Positions 26,100-34,761 of a DNA stretch of 64,000 nt are shown here, one piece after another (the stretch's first letter is position 1; every line of letters starts with the position of its first letter). A program made the position numbers and the translations under genes. The stretch is from the NCBI RefSeq assembly GCF_044987625.1, contig NZ_JBJDSB010000001.1, positions 310,001 through 374,000 on the forward strand, written 5' to 3'. The notes under the pieces were generated by a model. The model was not told the origin of the DNA, did no database searches, and saw only the letters and a list, made by a program, of their open reading frames with translations. Origin of the DNA: Desulfobaculum sp044987625 (lineage in GTDB: Bacteria > Desulfobacterota > Desulfovibrionia > Desulfovibrionales > Desulfovibrionaceae).

Positions 26100-27118
26100 C
26101 CACAACGTTCATCTTTCTGCCCCCGCTGTCGAAGCCAACTGGCGGCCTTGCCGTCCTGCACCAACTGGCCGCCCACCTGCATAAGCAGGGGTTTGCCGTT
26201 TCGCTGGTACCGCGCAGTACGCAGTTCTGGTCTCCGCCCATCTCGCAGGATGTGCCGGTGACCCTGCTTGACGATGTGGCGCTGCGGAAAGAGGACATCT
26301 GGCTGGTGCCGGAGGGCTGGGTCAACAGCCTTGCCCCGGGCCTGAATGCCGGAGCGCGGTGCATGGTCTACGTGCAAAACTGGGCGTATCTGTTTTCGTC
26401 CCTGCCAAGCGGCGTAACGTGGGACAGGCTGCCTGTGTCGTTTCTTGCGGTCTCCGACCCTGTGGCATGGTTCATTCAGGAGAGTGTTGGCGTGGACGCT
26501 CCTGTCCTGCGTCCGGGCATCGATCTTGATTTGTTCCACCCTGCCCCCAGCGGAGAAGACGCGCCGCGCGGAAGCAAAACGACGGTGCGTGTCGCCTATA
26601 TGCCGCGAAAGAACAAAGCCCACGCCCGCGCGATACGTGACATCGTCACCGCCCGCGCGGCGCGGCGCGGCGGCCCTGCCATCGAGTGGGACGCCATTGA
26701 CGGCCTACCACCCACGCAGGTGGCGGAGCACCTGCGGCGGAGCGATATTTTTCTGGCAACGGGATACCCCGAGGGCTGCCCCCTGCCTCCGCTGGAAGCT
26801 ATGGCCAGCGGCGCGCTTTGTGTGGGGTTTGCAGGTCTGGGCGGTTTCGACTATATGCGGCAAGCCGCCGACCACCCCGGCGCATACCGCCCATGGTTCC
26901 CCCTGCGCGACACGCCGTGGGGCGGCAACGGCCTGTTTGTTGCCGACGCCGACGTCACCGCCGCCGCGCTGGCGCTGGAGCAGGCCGTGGAGCACGCCGC
27001 CGGGGAGACGGCATTCTCCCGCACAGTACGGGACGCCGCGCTTGCCACGGCCCGGCACTACAGCGTGGACAACCAGCGCCAGAGCGTCCGACGCATCTGG
27101 GAGCGCCTTACCACCTAA
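26096..27118 (+). CDS. glycosyltransferase, GT4-like
   Basis: A 340-residue protein with the two-domain GT-B plan. The N-terminal domain begins FIFLPPLSKPTGGLAVLHQ, a donor-binding glycine pair. The C-terminal domain carries DIFLATGYPEGCPLPPLEA, matching the EX7E-type motif of retaining GT4 enzymes, followed by MASGALCVGF. It would transfer a sugar from a nucleotide donor, perhaps to a surface glycan; the acceptor is unknown. It overlaps the preceding membrane protein gene by four bases (ATGA). No other glycan genes are adjacent. Confidence 0.75.
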   Translation: MTTTFIFLPPLSKPTGGLAVLHQLAAHLHKQGFAVSLVPRSTQFWSPPISQDVPVTLLDDVALRKEDIWLVPEGWVNSLAPGLNAGARCMVYVQNWAYLFSSLPSGVTWDRLPVSFLAVSDPVAWFIQESVGVDAPVLRPGIDLDLFHPAPSGEDAPRGSKTTVRVAYMPRKNKAHARAIRDIVTARAARRGGPAIEWDAIDGLPPTQVAEHLRRSDIFLATGYPEGCPLPPLEAMASGALCVGFAGLGGFDYMRQAADHPGAYRPWFPLRDTPWGGNGLFVADADVTAAALALEQAVEHAAGETAFSRTVRDAALATARHYSVDNQRQSVRRIWERLTT

Positions 27119-27199
27119 GCCGCACCCGTAACGAACCATACGGCAAGCCCGCAACGACGAGACGGCCCACCGCCACTCAATATTCAAAAGGACCACACC

Positions 27200-28300
27200 A
27201 TGTGTCATAGGCTGCCCGGAAGCCATATTCCATATACTGACGCCTACTTCCTGCGCTCCAAAACCATCCTTGAGCGCGAGGGACTCTGTCCCCGCGTGGT
27301 TATGCAGGTCTTTATCCGCAAAGGCCCGGGGTATGTGTACGGCATCGATGAAGCCGTCGCCATGATTGAGGCTTTTAGCGCGCAGGGCGGGGCCAACCTG
27401 ACGGTCCATGCCCTGCCCGAGGGCGCATCCTACGCCCCGCAGGAAACATTACTGCGCATCGAAGGTCCGCTGCAGGATTTCATTGAGCTGGAAACGCTCT
27501 ATCTGGGGGCCATCACTTCGGCGACATCCGTGCGTAATGGCGGCCCGGAGCCGGACCTTGCGGCCATCACCCGGCACGCCGCCGCCATCCGCGAGCTGCT
27601 GCCGGACAAGTCACTTATGTATTTCGGCTCGCGCCACTGGCATTGGACCATGGACGCCGCCATCAGCAAAGCCGCTATCGACGGCGGTTTCGACGCCTGC
27701 GCCACGGATGCCGGAGCCGAAGCGGCAGGGCTTGCCGGCGGTGTCGGCACCATTCCCCACGCCCTTGTTCTGGCCATAGCCCACGCCCATGGGCGCGAGG
27801 TCGGCACAGTGGAGTCCGCCAAGGCCTTCGACCGCCACATGGACGCCGCCATCCCGCGCGTGGCCCTTGTGGACACCTTTAACCGAGAGGTCGACGACGC
27901 CATCGCTACGGCGGACGCCCTTGGCGAACGCCTCTGGGGCGTGCGTTTTGACACACCCGGCGAAAATCTCGGTCAGGGCGGCGTTCCCTTTGACGGACGC
28001 GACTACTGGACCGGCAAAGGCGTCACCGTGGAGTTTATCCGCCACATGCGCCGCACGCTCGATGAGGCCGGGCACGAGCGGGTGAACATCGTCCTGTCCA
28101 GCGGCTTTGGCAATTTGGACAAGGTCCGCGCCTTTACCGAGGGCGAATCCCGGTATGGGCGGCTGTTTGAATCCATCGGCATTGGCAGTCTGTTCCCGGC
28201 GCACTTCGCCACAGCGGACATTGTGCAGGTAGAGGGCCAGCCCTTTGCCAAGGCCGGACGCGCCGAACGCCCCAATCCCCGCCTGCGGCGCGTCCTGTAG
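27200..28300 (+). CDS. nicotinate phosphoribosyltransferase family protein
   Basis: A 366-residue protein of the nicotinate/nicotinamide phosphoribosyltransferase fold. It would make nicotinate mononucleotide from nicotinate and PRPP in NAD salvage. Seen are an N-terminal TDAYFLRSKTILE, the GPLQDFIELETLYLGAITSAT region, YFGSRHWHWTMD, and the C-terminal barrel segments VALVDTFNREVDDA, GVRFDTPGENL and NIVLSSGFGNLDKV. It is shorter than enterobacterial PncB and closer to the archaeal-like subgroup, so the substrate should be treated as provisional. ATG 27200 has AAAAGGA at about 27186-27192. tatD follows after 81 bp. Confidence 0.75.
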   Translation: MCHRLPGSHIPYTDAYFLRSKTILEREGLCPRVVMQVFIRKGPGYVYGIDEAVAMIEAFSAQGGANLTVHALPEGASYAPQETLLRIEGPLQDFIELETLYLGAITSATSVRNGGPEPDLAAITRHAAAIRELLPDKSLMYFGSRHWHWTMDAAISKAAIDGGFDACATDAGAEAAGLAGGVGTIPHALVLAIAHAHGREVGTVESAKAFDRHMDAAIPRVALVDTFNREVDDAIATADALGERLWGVRFDTPGENLGQGGVPFDGRDYWTGKGVTVEFIRHMRRTLDEAGHERVNIVLSSGFGNLDKVRAFTEGESRYGRLFESIGIGSLFPAHFATADIVQVEGQPFAKAGRAERPNPRLRRVL

Positions 28301-28381
28301 CGCCGCCCCCGGCGGCCCCGGCGCGGACGGTTGTCATCCGCACGCGCCGGTGCTACCACCGCCAGCCGAAGGAGACGCACC

Positions 28382-29230
28382 ATGGCAAAAAAGAAACACC
28401 GGGCCGAACCTGAATCCCTCGGCCTGCCCTGCGGCGGCGTAGAAACGCACGCCCACCTTGATTCCGAAAAATTCGCGGACGACCTTGAAGCCGTCATTGC
28501 CCGCGCCCGCGCCTGTGGCGTCAGCGCTATTGGCCACGTTTTTCTCAGCCCCGAAGCCTACGAGCAGAATACGCCCCTGTTCGCCGCGCACCCCGAAATT
28601 TTCTACATCCTCGGCATCCACCCGCAGGACGCCAAGGACCTCACCGATGCCCGCCTTGAGGCCATGCGCCGCATCATTACAGATGACCCGCGCGTGAAGG
28701 CCGTTGGGGAAATCGGGCTGGATTACTACTACGAGCTTTCCCCGCGTGAGGTGCAGTTCAACGCCTTCCGCGCGCAGTTGGAGCTGGCCAAGGCTGTGGA
28801 CCGGCCTGTGGTCATCCACTCCCGCGACGCTCACGAGGACGCCGTGCGCATCCTGCTGGAAGCCGGTTTTGATGGCCGCCCCGTGCTGTGGCACTGCTTT
28901 GGCAGCGGCATCGACCTTGCCGAGGAGCTTGTGTCCCACGGTTGGCACATCTCCGTACCCGGTCCGGTCACCTACAAAAAGAACGAGGCCGTGCAGGAGG
29001 CCGTCGCCGCCCTGCCGCTGGACCGGCTGGTCATTGAAACGGACTGCCCCTACCTTGCGCCCGAACCGTGGCGCGGCAAGCGCAATGAACCCGCGTTTGT
29101 GGGCTTTACCGCCGCCAAGATCGCGGAGCTTAAAGGCATGGACCCCGCCAAACTGTGGCGCATTACCGGCGACAACGCCCGCCGCTTCTTCGGCCTCGCC
29201 GAGACCTGCGAGGGTGGCGGCACCGACTAG
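28382..29230 (+). CDS. tatD: TatD-family metal-dependent deoxyribonuclease
   Basis: A 282-residue TIM-barrel hydrolase. Metal ligands and family motifs are visible in order: ETHAHLDSEKF, GEIGLDYYYE, RPVVIHSRDAHEDA, LWHCFGSG, and VIETDCPYLAPEPWRGKRNEP. TatD enzymes act as 3'-5' exonucleases in DNA repair or turnover. ATG 28382 was chosen because AAGGAG lies at 28369-28374; the frame is open farther upstream without a site. It ends at a strong terminator and is probably co-transcribed with the preceding phosphoribosyltransferase. Confidence 0.93.
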   Translation: MAKKKHRAEPESLGLPCGGVETHAHLDSEKFADDLEAVIARARACGVSAIGHVFLSPEAYEQNTPLFAAHPEIFYILGIHPQDAKDLTDARLEAMRRIITDDPRVKAVGEIGLDYYYELSPREVQFNAFRAQLELAKAVDRPVVIHSRDAHEDAVRILLEAGFDGRPVLWHCFGSGIDLAEELVSHGWHISVPGPVTYKKNEAVQEAVAALPLDRLVIETDCPYLAPEPWRGKRNEPAFVGFTAAKIAELKGMDPAKLWRITGDNARRFFGLAETCEGGGTD

Positions 29231-29280
29231 CCCGCCCCTGTTCCCGCAGAACATTTGCGGGACCGACATTTTCGCCACAA

Positions 29281-29307
29281 GGCCGCGCACTGCGCGGCCT
29301 TTTTTTG
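29281..29307 (+). terminator. intrinsic terminator after tatD
   Basis: Stem GGCCGCGC (29281-29288) / GCGCGGCC (29292-29299), loop ACT, then seven to eight T. Confidence 0.92.
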
Positions 29308-29535
29308 GTTGAGCAACCACTCTCTTTTTCATTTTTGGCAAAATGGACCTCAAATCGCAAATCCGCGCAATCACAGACTTGTCAATTCCGGCCAATTCGT
29401 AGTACGTCATGCCATTCCATAATCATGCAGAGGGTTTTACGGCAGTATACTCGCAACACTCCCGCCCCTGCACTGTTCTTTTCCACGTCATCCGGGATTG
29501 GTGTCCGCCAGTCCCACCCAGACCGGAGGTTTCGC

Positions 29536-30276
29536 ATGTTGAGGAAGTTCGTCTTAACCGTCGCCGCAATCGCCTTGATGGCTGGTGCCGCACAGGCCCG
29601 CACCATCACCTTTGCGTCCGACGCCACGTGGCCGCCCATGGAGATGGTCGACGCCGACAAGAGCATCGTCGGCTTCTGCCCCGAGCTTGTGCGCGCCATG
29701 GCCAAAGCCGGCGGCTTTACCGCCGAGATCAAAAACACCGCATGGGACGGCATCTTTGCCGGACTTGCCAACGGCCGCTACGACGTTATCGCGTCGTCCG
29801 TTTCCATCACCGACAAAAGAAAGCGCGTGATGGACTTTTCCGACCCCTATTTTGAAGTGAAACAGGGCGTGGTGGTGCAGAAGGGTTCCGCCATCGCGTC
29901 CGAGGCCGACCTTGTGGGCAAGCGCATTGGCGCGCAGATTGGCACCACGGGCTACTTTGCCGCCAAGAAGGTGGACGACGCCGTGCGCAAATCCTACGAC
30001 GAAGTCGGCCTCGCCATCGAGGACCTGCGCAACGGCAGACTGGACGCCGTCATTTGCGACGACGCCGTGGCAGCGGGCTTCGCCCTGACCAATCCCAACT
30101 ACAAGGGCGCTCTGGCGCTGCCCTTCCTCATCGTACCGGACGAGCCGGAATATCTTGGCTTTGCCGTGCAGAAGGGCGACAGCGACACCCTCGCCATCCT
30201 CAACAGCGCCCTCAAGGCTGTGAAGGAAAACGGCGAGTACGACCGCATCTACGCCAAGTGGTTCTCCAGCAATTAA
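29536..30276 (+). CDS. amino acid ABC transporter, periplasmic substrate-binding protein
   Basis: 246 residues. A Sec signal peptide covers residues 1-21 (MLRKFVLTVAAIALMAGAAQA, with cleavage after AQA). The mature part is a family-3 solute-binding protein: TFASDATWPPMEMVD, GFCPELVRAMAKAGG, GIFAGLANGRYDVIASSVSI and RMDAV-like DAVICDDAVA. It captures a polar amino acid in the periplasm for the permease and ATPase that follow. ATG 29536 has GGAGG at 29525-29529. The ligand cannot be assigned from sequence. The permease gene begins 80 bp downstream. Confidence 0.93.
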   Translation: MLRKFVLTVAAIALMAGAAQARTITFASDATWPPMEMVDADKSIVGFCPELVRAMAKAGGFTAEIKNTAWDGIFAGLANGRYDVIASSVSITDKRKRVMDFSDPYFEVKQGVVVQKGSAIASEADLVGKRIGAQIGTTGYFAAKKVDDAVRKSYDEVGLAIEDLRNGRLDAVICDDAVAAGFALTNPNYKGALALPFLIVPDEPEYLGFAVQKGDSDTLAILNSALKAVKENGEYDRIYAKWFSSN

Positions 30277-30356
30277 CAGGCCGCGCCATACCGTGACCGA
30301 CGGTCCGGGCCGGCCTCCCGCGCCCGGACCGTTTCAAGACCCTTCAAGGCAATCAA

Positions 30357-31154
30357 ATGGCTGAACGCAAGCATGTCACTATCGACATCGGCGACGGCGC
30401 GGCTATCCCCAGAAAGCGAGACATCGGGCTGTTCAACGCCTGGTGGCTGGCGTTTCTGGGTGCCTTCGCCATCATTACCTATCTCTGCGTCACCAAGCCG
30501 GACCCGTATCTGGATATTCTCCGTTTCGTGCCCGACGGTGTGCTCGTCACCTTTCAGGTGACCATCCTTTCCATCCTGCTGTCTCTCGTCATAGGGCTGA
30601 TTACCGGCCTTGGGCGGCTTTCGCGCAACAGGGTGTTCAACCTCATCGCCTCCACGTATGTGGAAGTGGTCCGCGGCATTCCCCTGCTGGTCCAGCTCTT
30701 CTACATCTATTACGCGCTGGGCCGGCTTTCCATTTTCAGCAATCTGCCGCCGCTGGCGGCCGCTGTCCTTGCCATGGGCATCTGCTACGGCGCCTATATG
30801 GGCGAGGTGTTCCGCGCGGGCATCGAAGCCATCGACAAAGGGCAGGCCGAGGCCGCCCGCTCGCTGGGCTTTGACCGGCGTCAGACCATGTTTATGGTTA
30901 TTCTGCCGCAGGCATGGCGCACCATTCTGCCCCCTGTGGGCAATGAATTCATCGCCCTGCTCAAGGACTCCTCCCTCGTTTCCATCCTTGCCGTGGCCGA
31001 CCTGCTGCGCCGTGGACGCGAGTTTGCCAGTGAGTCCTTTTTCTACTTCGAGGCCTACACCATGGTCGCCCTTGTGTACCTCGTCATCACGCTGCTGCTG
31101 TCCAAGGTCGTCAGCAATATGGAAACAAGGTTGAACTACTATGACCGCGACTGA
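30357..31154 (+). CDS. amino acid ABC transporter, permease (HisM/GlnP type)
   Basis: A 265-residue inner-membrane protein with about five membrane segments. After an N-terminal cytoplasmic extension and a first segment, it carries the polar amino acid permease pattern VRGIPLLVQLFYIYYAL and the EAA loop EAARSLGFDRRQTMFMV that contacts the ATPase. LPPVGNEFIALLKDSSL is also characteristic. It lies between the binding protein and the ATPase and overlaps the latter by 14 bp, so the three form one transporter operon. Confidence 0.93.
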   Translation: MAERKHVTIDIGDGAAIPRKRDIGLFNAWWLAFLGAFAIITYLCVTKPDPYLDILRFVPDGVLVTFQVTILSILLSLVIGLITGLGRLSRNRVFNLIASTYVEVVRGIPLLVQLFYIYYALGRLSIFSNLPPLAAAVLAMGICYGAYMGEVFRAGIEAIDKGQAEAARSLGFDRRQTMFMVILPQAWRTILPPVGNEFIALLKDSSLVSILAVADLLRRGREFASESFFYFEAYTMVALVYLVITLLLSKVVSNMETRLNYYDRD

Positions 31155-31881
31155 CCCCATCATCCGCATCCAGAACGTGAGCAAGTGCTTTGGCACGCTG
31201 CGGGCGCTGGACAACGTCTCCCTCGATATTGAGCGCGGCGAAAAGGTCGTCATCATCGGTCCCAGCGGCTCGGGCAAGTCCACGCTGCTGCGCTCCATCA
31301 ACCGGCTGGAGACCATTGACGCCGGGACCATCACCGTAGACGGCCAAAACGTTTGCGACCCCAAAAACAACATCAATGCCATCCGTCAGGAACTGGGCAT
31401 GGTCTTTCAGAGCTTCAACCTCTTCCCGCACAAGACCGTTCTGCACAACCTGACCATGGCTCCCATGAAGCTCAAGAAGGTGCCGCAGGCCGAGGCGGAA
31501 GAGACCGCCATGCACCTGCTGAACAAGGTGGGCATCCCGGACAAGGCGGACGCCTTTCCGTCCATGCTTTCCGGCGGCCAGCAGCAGCGCGTGGCCATTG
31601 CCCGCGCATTGGCTATGAAGCCGAAGATTATGCTCTTTGACGAGCCGACCTCGGCGCTGGACCCGGAAATGATCGGCGAAGTGCTGGACGTTATGGTCAA
31701 GCTGGCCCGCGAGGGCATGACCATGGCCGTGGTCACCCACGAAATGGGCTTTGCCCGCGAGGTGGCGGACCGCGTGGTCTTTATGGACGCCGGACGCATC
31801 GTTGAGGTGGGCACGCCGGAGCACTTCTTCGAGTCCCCCCAGCATGAACGCACCAAGCTGTTCATGCAGCAAATCCTCTAG
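31141..31881 (+). CDS. amino acid ABC transporter, ATP-binding protein (GlnQ type)
   Basis: A 246-residue ATPase. It has Walker A GPSGSGKST, Q-loop MVFQSFNLFPHKTVL, signature LSGGQQQR, Walker B IMLFDEPTSALDPE, and switch histidine VVTHEMGFA. All catalytic motifs are intact and typical of GlnQ/HisP. Its start lies within the end of the permease gene (14-bp overlap). It powers uptake of the amino acid delivered by the binding protein at 29536. A terminator follows. Confidence 0.95.
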   Translation: MTATDPIIRIQNVSKCFGTLRALDNVSLDIERGEKVVIIGPSGSGKSTLLRSINRLETIDAGTITVDGQNVCDPKNNINAIRQELGMVFQSFNLFPHKTVLHNLTMAPMKLKKVPQAEAEETAMHLLNKVGIPDKADAFPSMLSGGQQQRVAIARALAMKPKIMLFDEPTSALDPEMIGEVLDVMVKLAREGMTMAVVTHEMGFAREVADRVVFMDAGRIVEVGTPEHFFESPQHERTKLFMQQIL

Positions 31882-31908
31882 CTTCCCCTCCCCGCACCAC
31901 GAGCACCA

Positions 31909-31943
31909 CCGGCCCGGACGCCCTGCGTTCGGGCCGGTTTTTT
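31909..31943 (+). terminator. intrinsic terminator of the amino acid ABC operon
   Basis: Stem CCGGCCCG (31909-31916) / CGGGCCGG (31930-31937) followed by six T. Confidence 0.9.
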
Positions 31944-32076
31944 GTTGCAGCGTCGGCTGGGCGCCACTTTTGCACAACGTGCACAAACTTGCGGCGCGGC
32001 ACTGAAAGGAGTAGCCACGGGCGGACGCACCGCTGCTGCGGACGCAGTACTCATCATCCACAGACAAGGACGACGT

Positions 32077-33063
32077 ATGCCGCGCAACCACTCCATATCC
32101 CCTTCCACTGTCCGCCTGATTGTACAGGCCGCCTTTGCGGTGTTTTGCCTGTATGTCGGGTGGCGGTTCTGGCTCTTTCTGGGCTGGGCTTCCGGCGCCC
32201 GCGAGGCCTTTATGCCCCGTCCCCCGGCAGTTGAGGCCTTTTTGCCCATCAGCGCCCTGCTGGCCCTGAAACAGCTACTGACAACCGGCATCTGGGACGT
32301 TATCCACCCGGCAGGGTTGACCATCCTCATCGCCGCCATGCTCATTGCCTTTGTGGCGCGCAAGGGCTTTTGCGGCGCCATCTGTCCGGTTGGGCTGGTC
32401 TCGCGCCTGCTGGCCGCGCTTGGCCGAAAGCTGGATATGTATCTGTACCTGCCGCGCCCCCTGCACTGGATTCTCACCAGCATCAAGTACGTGCTGTTTG
32501 CCTTTTTCGCCCTGTCCGTCCTGCGCATGAGTCCGCGGGGCATCCAGAGCTTTTTGCAGTCCAACTACAACATCACTGCCGACGCGCGCATGCTGGAATT
32601 CTTCCTGCACCCCAGCGGCACAGCGGTTGTGATCTTTGCCGTGCTGGGAGTGCTGGGCATTGTGGTGCCCTACTTCTGGTGCCGCTATCTGTGCCCGTAT
32701 GGCGCGCTGCTTGGCCTTTGCTCCAAATTTTCACCGCTGGCCGTCACCCGTGACGAGGACGCCTGTGTGGACTGCGGCAAATGCACCCGCAACTGCCCCG
32801 GCGGCATCCATGTGCATACAAAGCGCCGCATCACATCGCCGGAATGCATTGGCTGTATGAAGTGCGTGGACGTCTGCCCGGTCAAGGACTGCCTCGGCCC
32901 TGCCGTGCCGGGCGTTGGACGCGTCAGCCCCTACCTGCCAGTGATTCTCGCCGTTGGCGTGTTGCTGCTCATGTACGGCTGGGCGCAATACACCGGGCAC
33001 TGGGAAATCCGCGCCCCAAGCGAAATGCTGAAGCATTTTTACTCCCTCGCCCTTAAGGGCTAA
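32077..33063 (+). CDS. NapH/NosR-like membrane [4Fe-4S] ferredoxin protein
   Basis: A 328-residue protein with about five or six membrane segments. Two membrane-proximal cysteine motifs, GFCGAICPVGL and CRYLCPYGALLG, are typical of the NapH/NosR/YccM group. A ferredoxin domain follows with CVDCGKCTRNCPGG and CIGCMKCVDVCPVKDC (two [4Fe-4S] clusters). Such proteins move electrons across or along the inner membrane; the partner is not shown. ATG 32077 was chosen for AAGGA at 32066-32070. It is a single gene after a terminator. No redox enzyme is adjacent. Confidence 0.88.
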   Translation: MPRNHSISPSTVRLIVQAAFAVFCLYVGWRFWLFLGWASGAREAFMPRPPAVEAFLPISALLALKQLLTTGIWDVIHPAGLTILIAAMLIAFVARKGFCGAICPVGLVSRLLAALGRKLDMYLYLPRPLHWILTSIKYVLFAFFALSVLRMSPRGIQSFLQSNYNITADARMLEFFLHPSGTAVVIFAVLGVLGIVVPYFWCRYLCPYGALLGLCSKFSPLAVTRDEDACVDCGKCTRNCPGGIHVHTKRRITSPECIGCMKCVDVCPVKDCLGPAVPGVGRVSPYLPVILAVGVLLLMYGWAQYTGHWEIRAPSEMLKHFYSLALKG

Positions 33064-33195
33064 TTTATGACCGTTCAAGGCAGACGGCGGCGATAGTCGC
33101 CGTCTGCTGGCTTCGTCTGCTGGCTTCGTCTGTCGTACATGCTCCTCCACACCCTTTCCTTCCCAAACCCGGCCCGTCCGGTGTACGCACAGGGC

Positions 33196-34707
33196 ATGTC
33201 CGCACACGCCACCACGCCCATCATCACCGTCCACAATGCCTTTGTCCGCGCCGGAGCCGACTTTGCCCTGCGCGGCGTCACATGGTCCCTTGCTCCGGGA
33301 ACGCACTGGGCCGTCCTTGGCCGCAACGGTGCGGGCAAGTCCACATTCCTGCGGCTACTGCGCGGGGCCGTGCATCCGGCGCAGGGACGCGGCACATGCC
33401 AGTGGCACCTTGACGGCGCCCCCGCAGACGCCCTTGCCGCGCGTGACCGCATTGCCGTTGTCTCGCCGGACGAGCAGGACGCCTTTTTGCGCACCGGCCC
33501 CAACCTGACGGGCGAGGAACTCATCATCACCGGACTGCGCCGCACCATGGCGCTCTTTTCCCCGCCAACGGAAGACGAGCGCCGTACCGCCCATTCTCTG
33601 CTGGCCGCCCATGGCGCAGAGCACCTCGCCCAGCGCGCCGTGCGCGATCTCTCGCGCGGGCAGGGGCGGCTTGTGTTCATCATCCGCGCCCTCGCCACCG
33701 CCCCGGCGGTCCTGCTCCTTGATGAAGCCTTTGACGGACTGGACCGCGCCGCACGCGGGCATCTGCGCGCCGTACTTGACGATGCGGCGGCCAGCACCGC
33801 CGTTGTGCTCTGTTCCCACCGCCGCGCGGACCTGCCGCGCATCATCACTCACGTGGCGCTCATTGAGGACGGACGCATCACGCGCCACGGTCCGGTCGCT
33901 GACGAACTCGCCGCCATCAGGAACAGCTCCGCCGTGGACTGCACGCGCCGCGCCGCGCCCGCGCCACAGCTCACGCCGCTCCGCGCGGACGCACCGTCCT
34001 TTCTGGTGCGCATGCGCGGTGCCTCGGTCCGCAGGAACGGGCGCGACCTCGTCAGTGACGCGGACTGGACCATCCGCCCCGGAGAACGGTGGGCCGTACT
34101 CGGGGCCAACGGCGCGGGCAAGAGCACCCTGCTGCGCCTTGTGACGGCGGAATACCGCAGCGCAGCCCCCGGCACTGTAGAATGGTTCGGCCACAGCGGA
34201 GCAACGGATATCTGGAGCGTTCGCCGCCGCCTTGGCATGGTCTCCCCGGAGATACAGGCCAGCTACCGCTACGACGTTGCGGCGCTGGAATTTGTGCAGA
34301 GCGGCTTTTTCGCCAGCGTGTCCCTGTGGCGCGCGCCATCGCCGGAGCAAACGGAGCGCGCCCGGCAGCTTATGGAATTTGTCGATATGGCAGGAATGGA
34401 CGCCCGGAGCATCCGCAGTCTGTCCTACGGGCAGTTGCGCCGCCTGCTCATCGCCCGCGCCCTTGCGCCGCGTCCGGACCTGCTGCTTTTGGACGAGCCG
34501 TACGCCGGGCTGGACACCCCAAGCCGCGCCCGCCTTGCCGCCATCATCGCGGCCCTGTGCGAGGCCGGAGCCAGCCTCGTCCTTACGGCCCACCGCGCGG
34601 AAGAGCTCCCGCCCGGACTGACTCACGCCCTCGTTCTGGACGGCGGGCGCATCACCACCCGGCGCGCCGTCACCAGCGAGCGCGACGCCCGCGCGCTGCT
34701 TCCCTAA
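33196..34707 (+). CDS. ModF-like protein with two ABC ATPase domains
   Basis: A 503-residue fusion of two ATPase domains. Domain 1 has Walker A GRNGAGKST, signature LSRGQGRL and Walker B LLLDEAFDGLD. Domain 2 has Walker A GANGAGKST, signature LSYGQLRRLLIARAL and Walker B LLLDEPYAGLD, then a switch histidine (LTAHRAEELP). There are no membrane segments. The arrangement is that of ModF/PhrA-like ATPases, whose job is poorly known; no mod genes are nearby. ATG 33196 gives the family-like N-terminus. An ATG at 33139 would add 19 residues, and neither has a clear ribosome binding site. An imperfect 10-bp hairpin (33080-33107) lies upstream without a T-run. Confidence 0.8.
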   Translation: MSAHATTPIITVHNAFVRAGADFALRGVTWSLAPGTHWAVLGRNGAGKSTFLRLLRGAVHPAQGRGTCQWHLDGAPADALAARDRIAVVSPDEQDAFLRTGPNLTGEELIITGLRRTMALFSPPTEDERRTAHSLLAAHGAEHLAQRAVRDLSRGQGRLVFIIRALATAPAVLLLDEAFDGLDRAARGHLRAVLDDAAASTAVVLCSHRRADLPRIITHVALIEDGRITRHGPVADELAAIRNSSAVDCTRRAAPAPQLTPLRADAPSFLVRMRGASVRRNGRDLVSDADWTIRPGERWAVLGANGAGKSTLLRLVTAEYRSAAPGTVEWFGHSGATDIWSVRRRLGMVSPEIQASYRYDVAALEFVQSGFFASVSLWRAPSPEQTERARQLMEFVDMAGMDARSIRSLSYGQLRRLLIARALAPRPDLLLLDEPYAGLDTPSRARLAAIIAALCEAGASLVLTAHRAEELPPGLTHALVLDGGRITTRRAVTSERDARALLP

Positions 34708-34761
34708 CCTTCCGCAACACCGCACCTTCCCCGGCGCGGCTGGGTCTGCTATACACAGGCT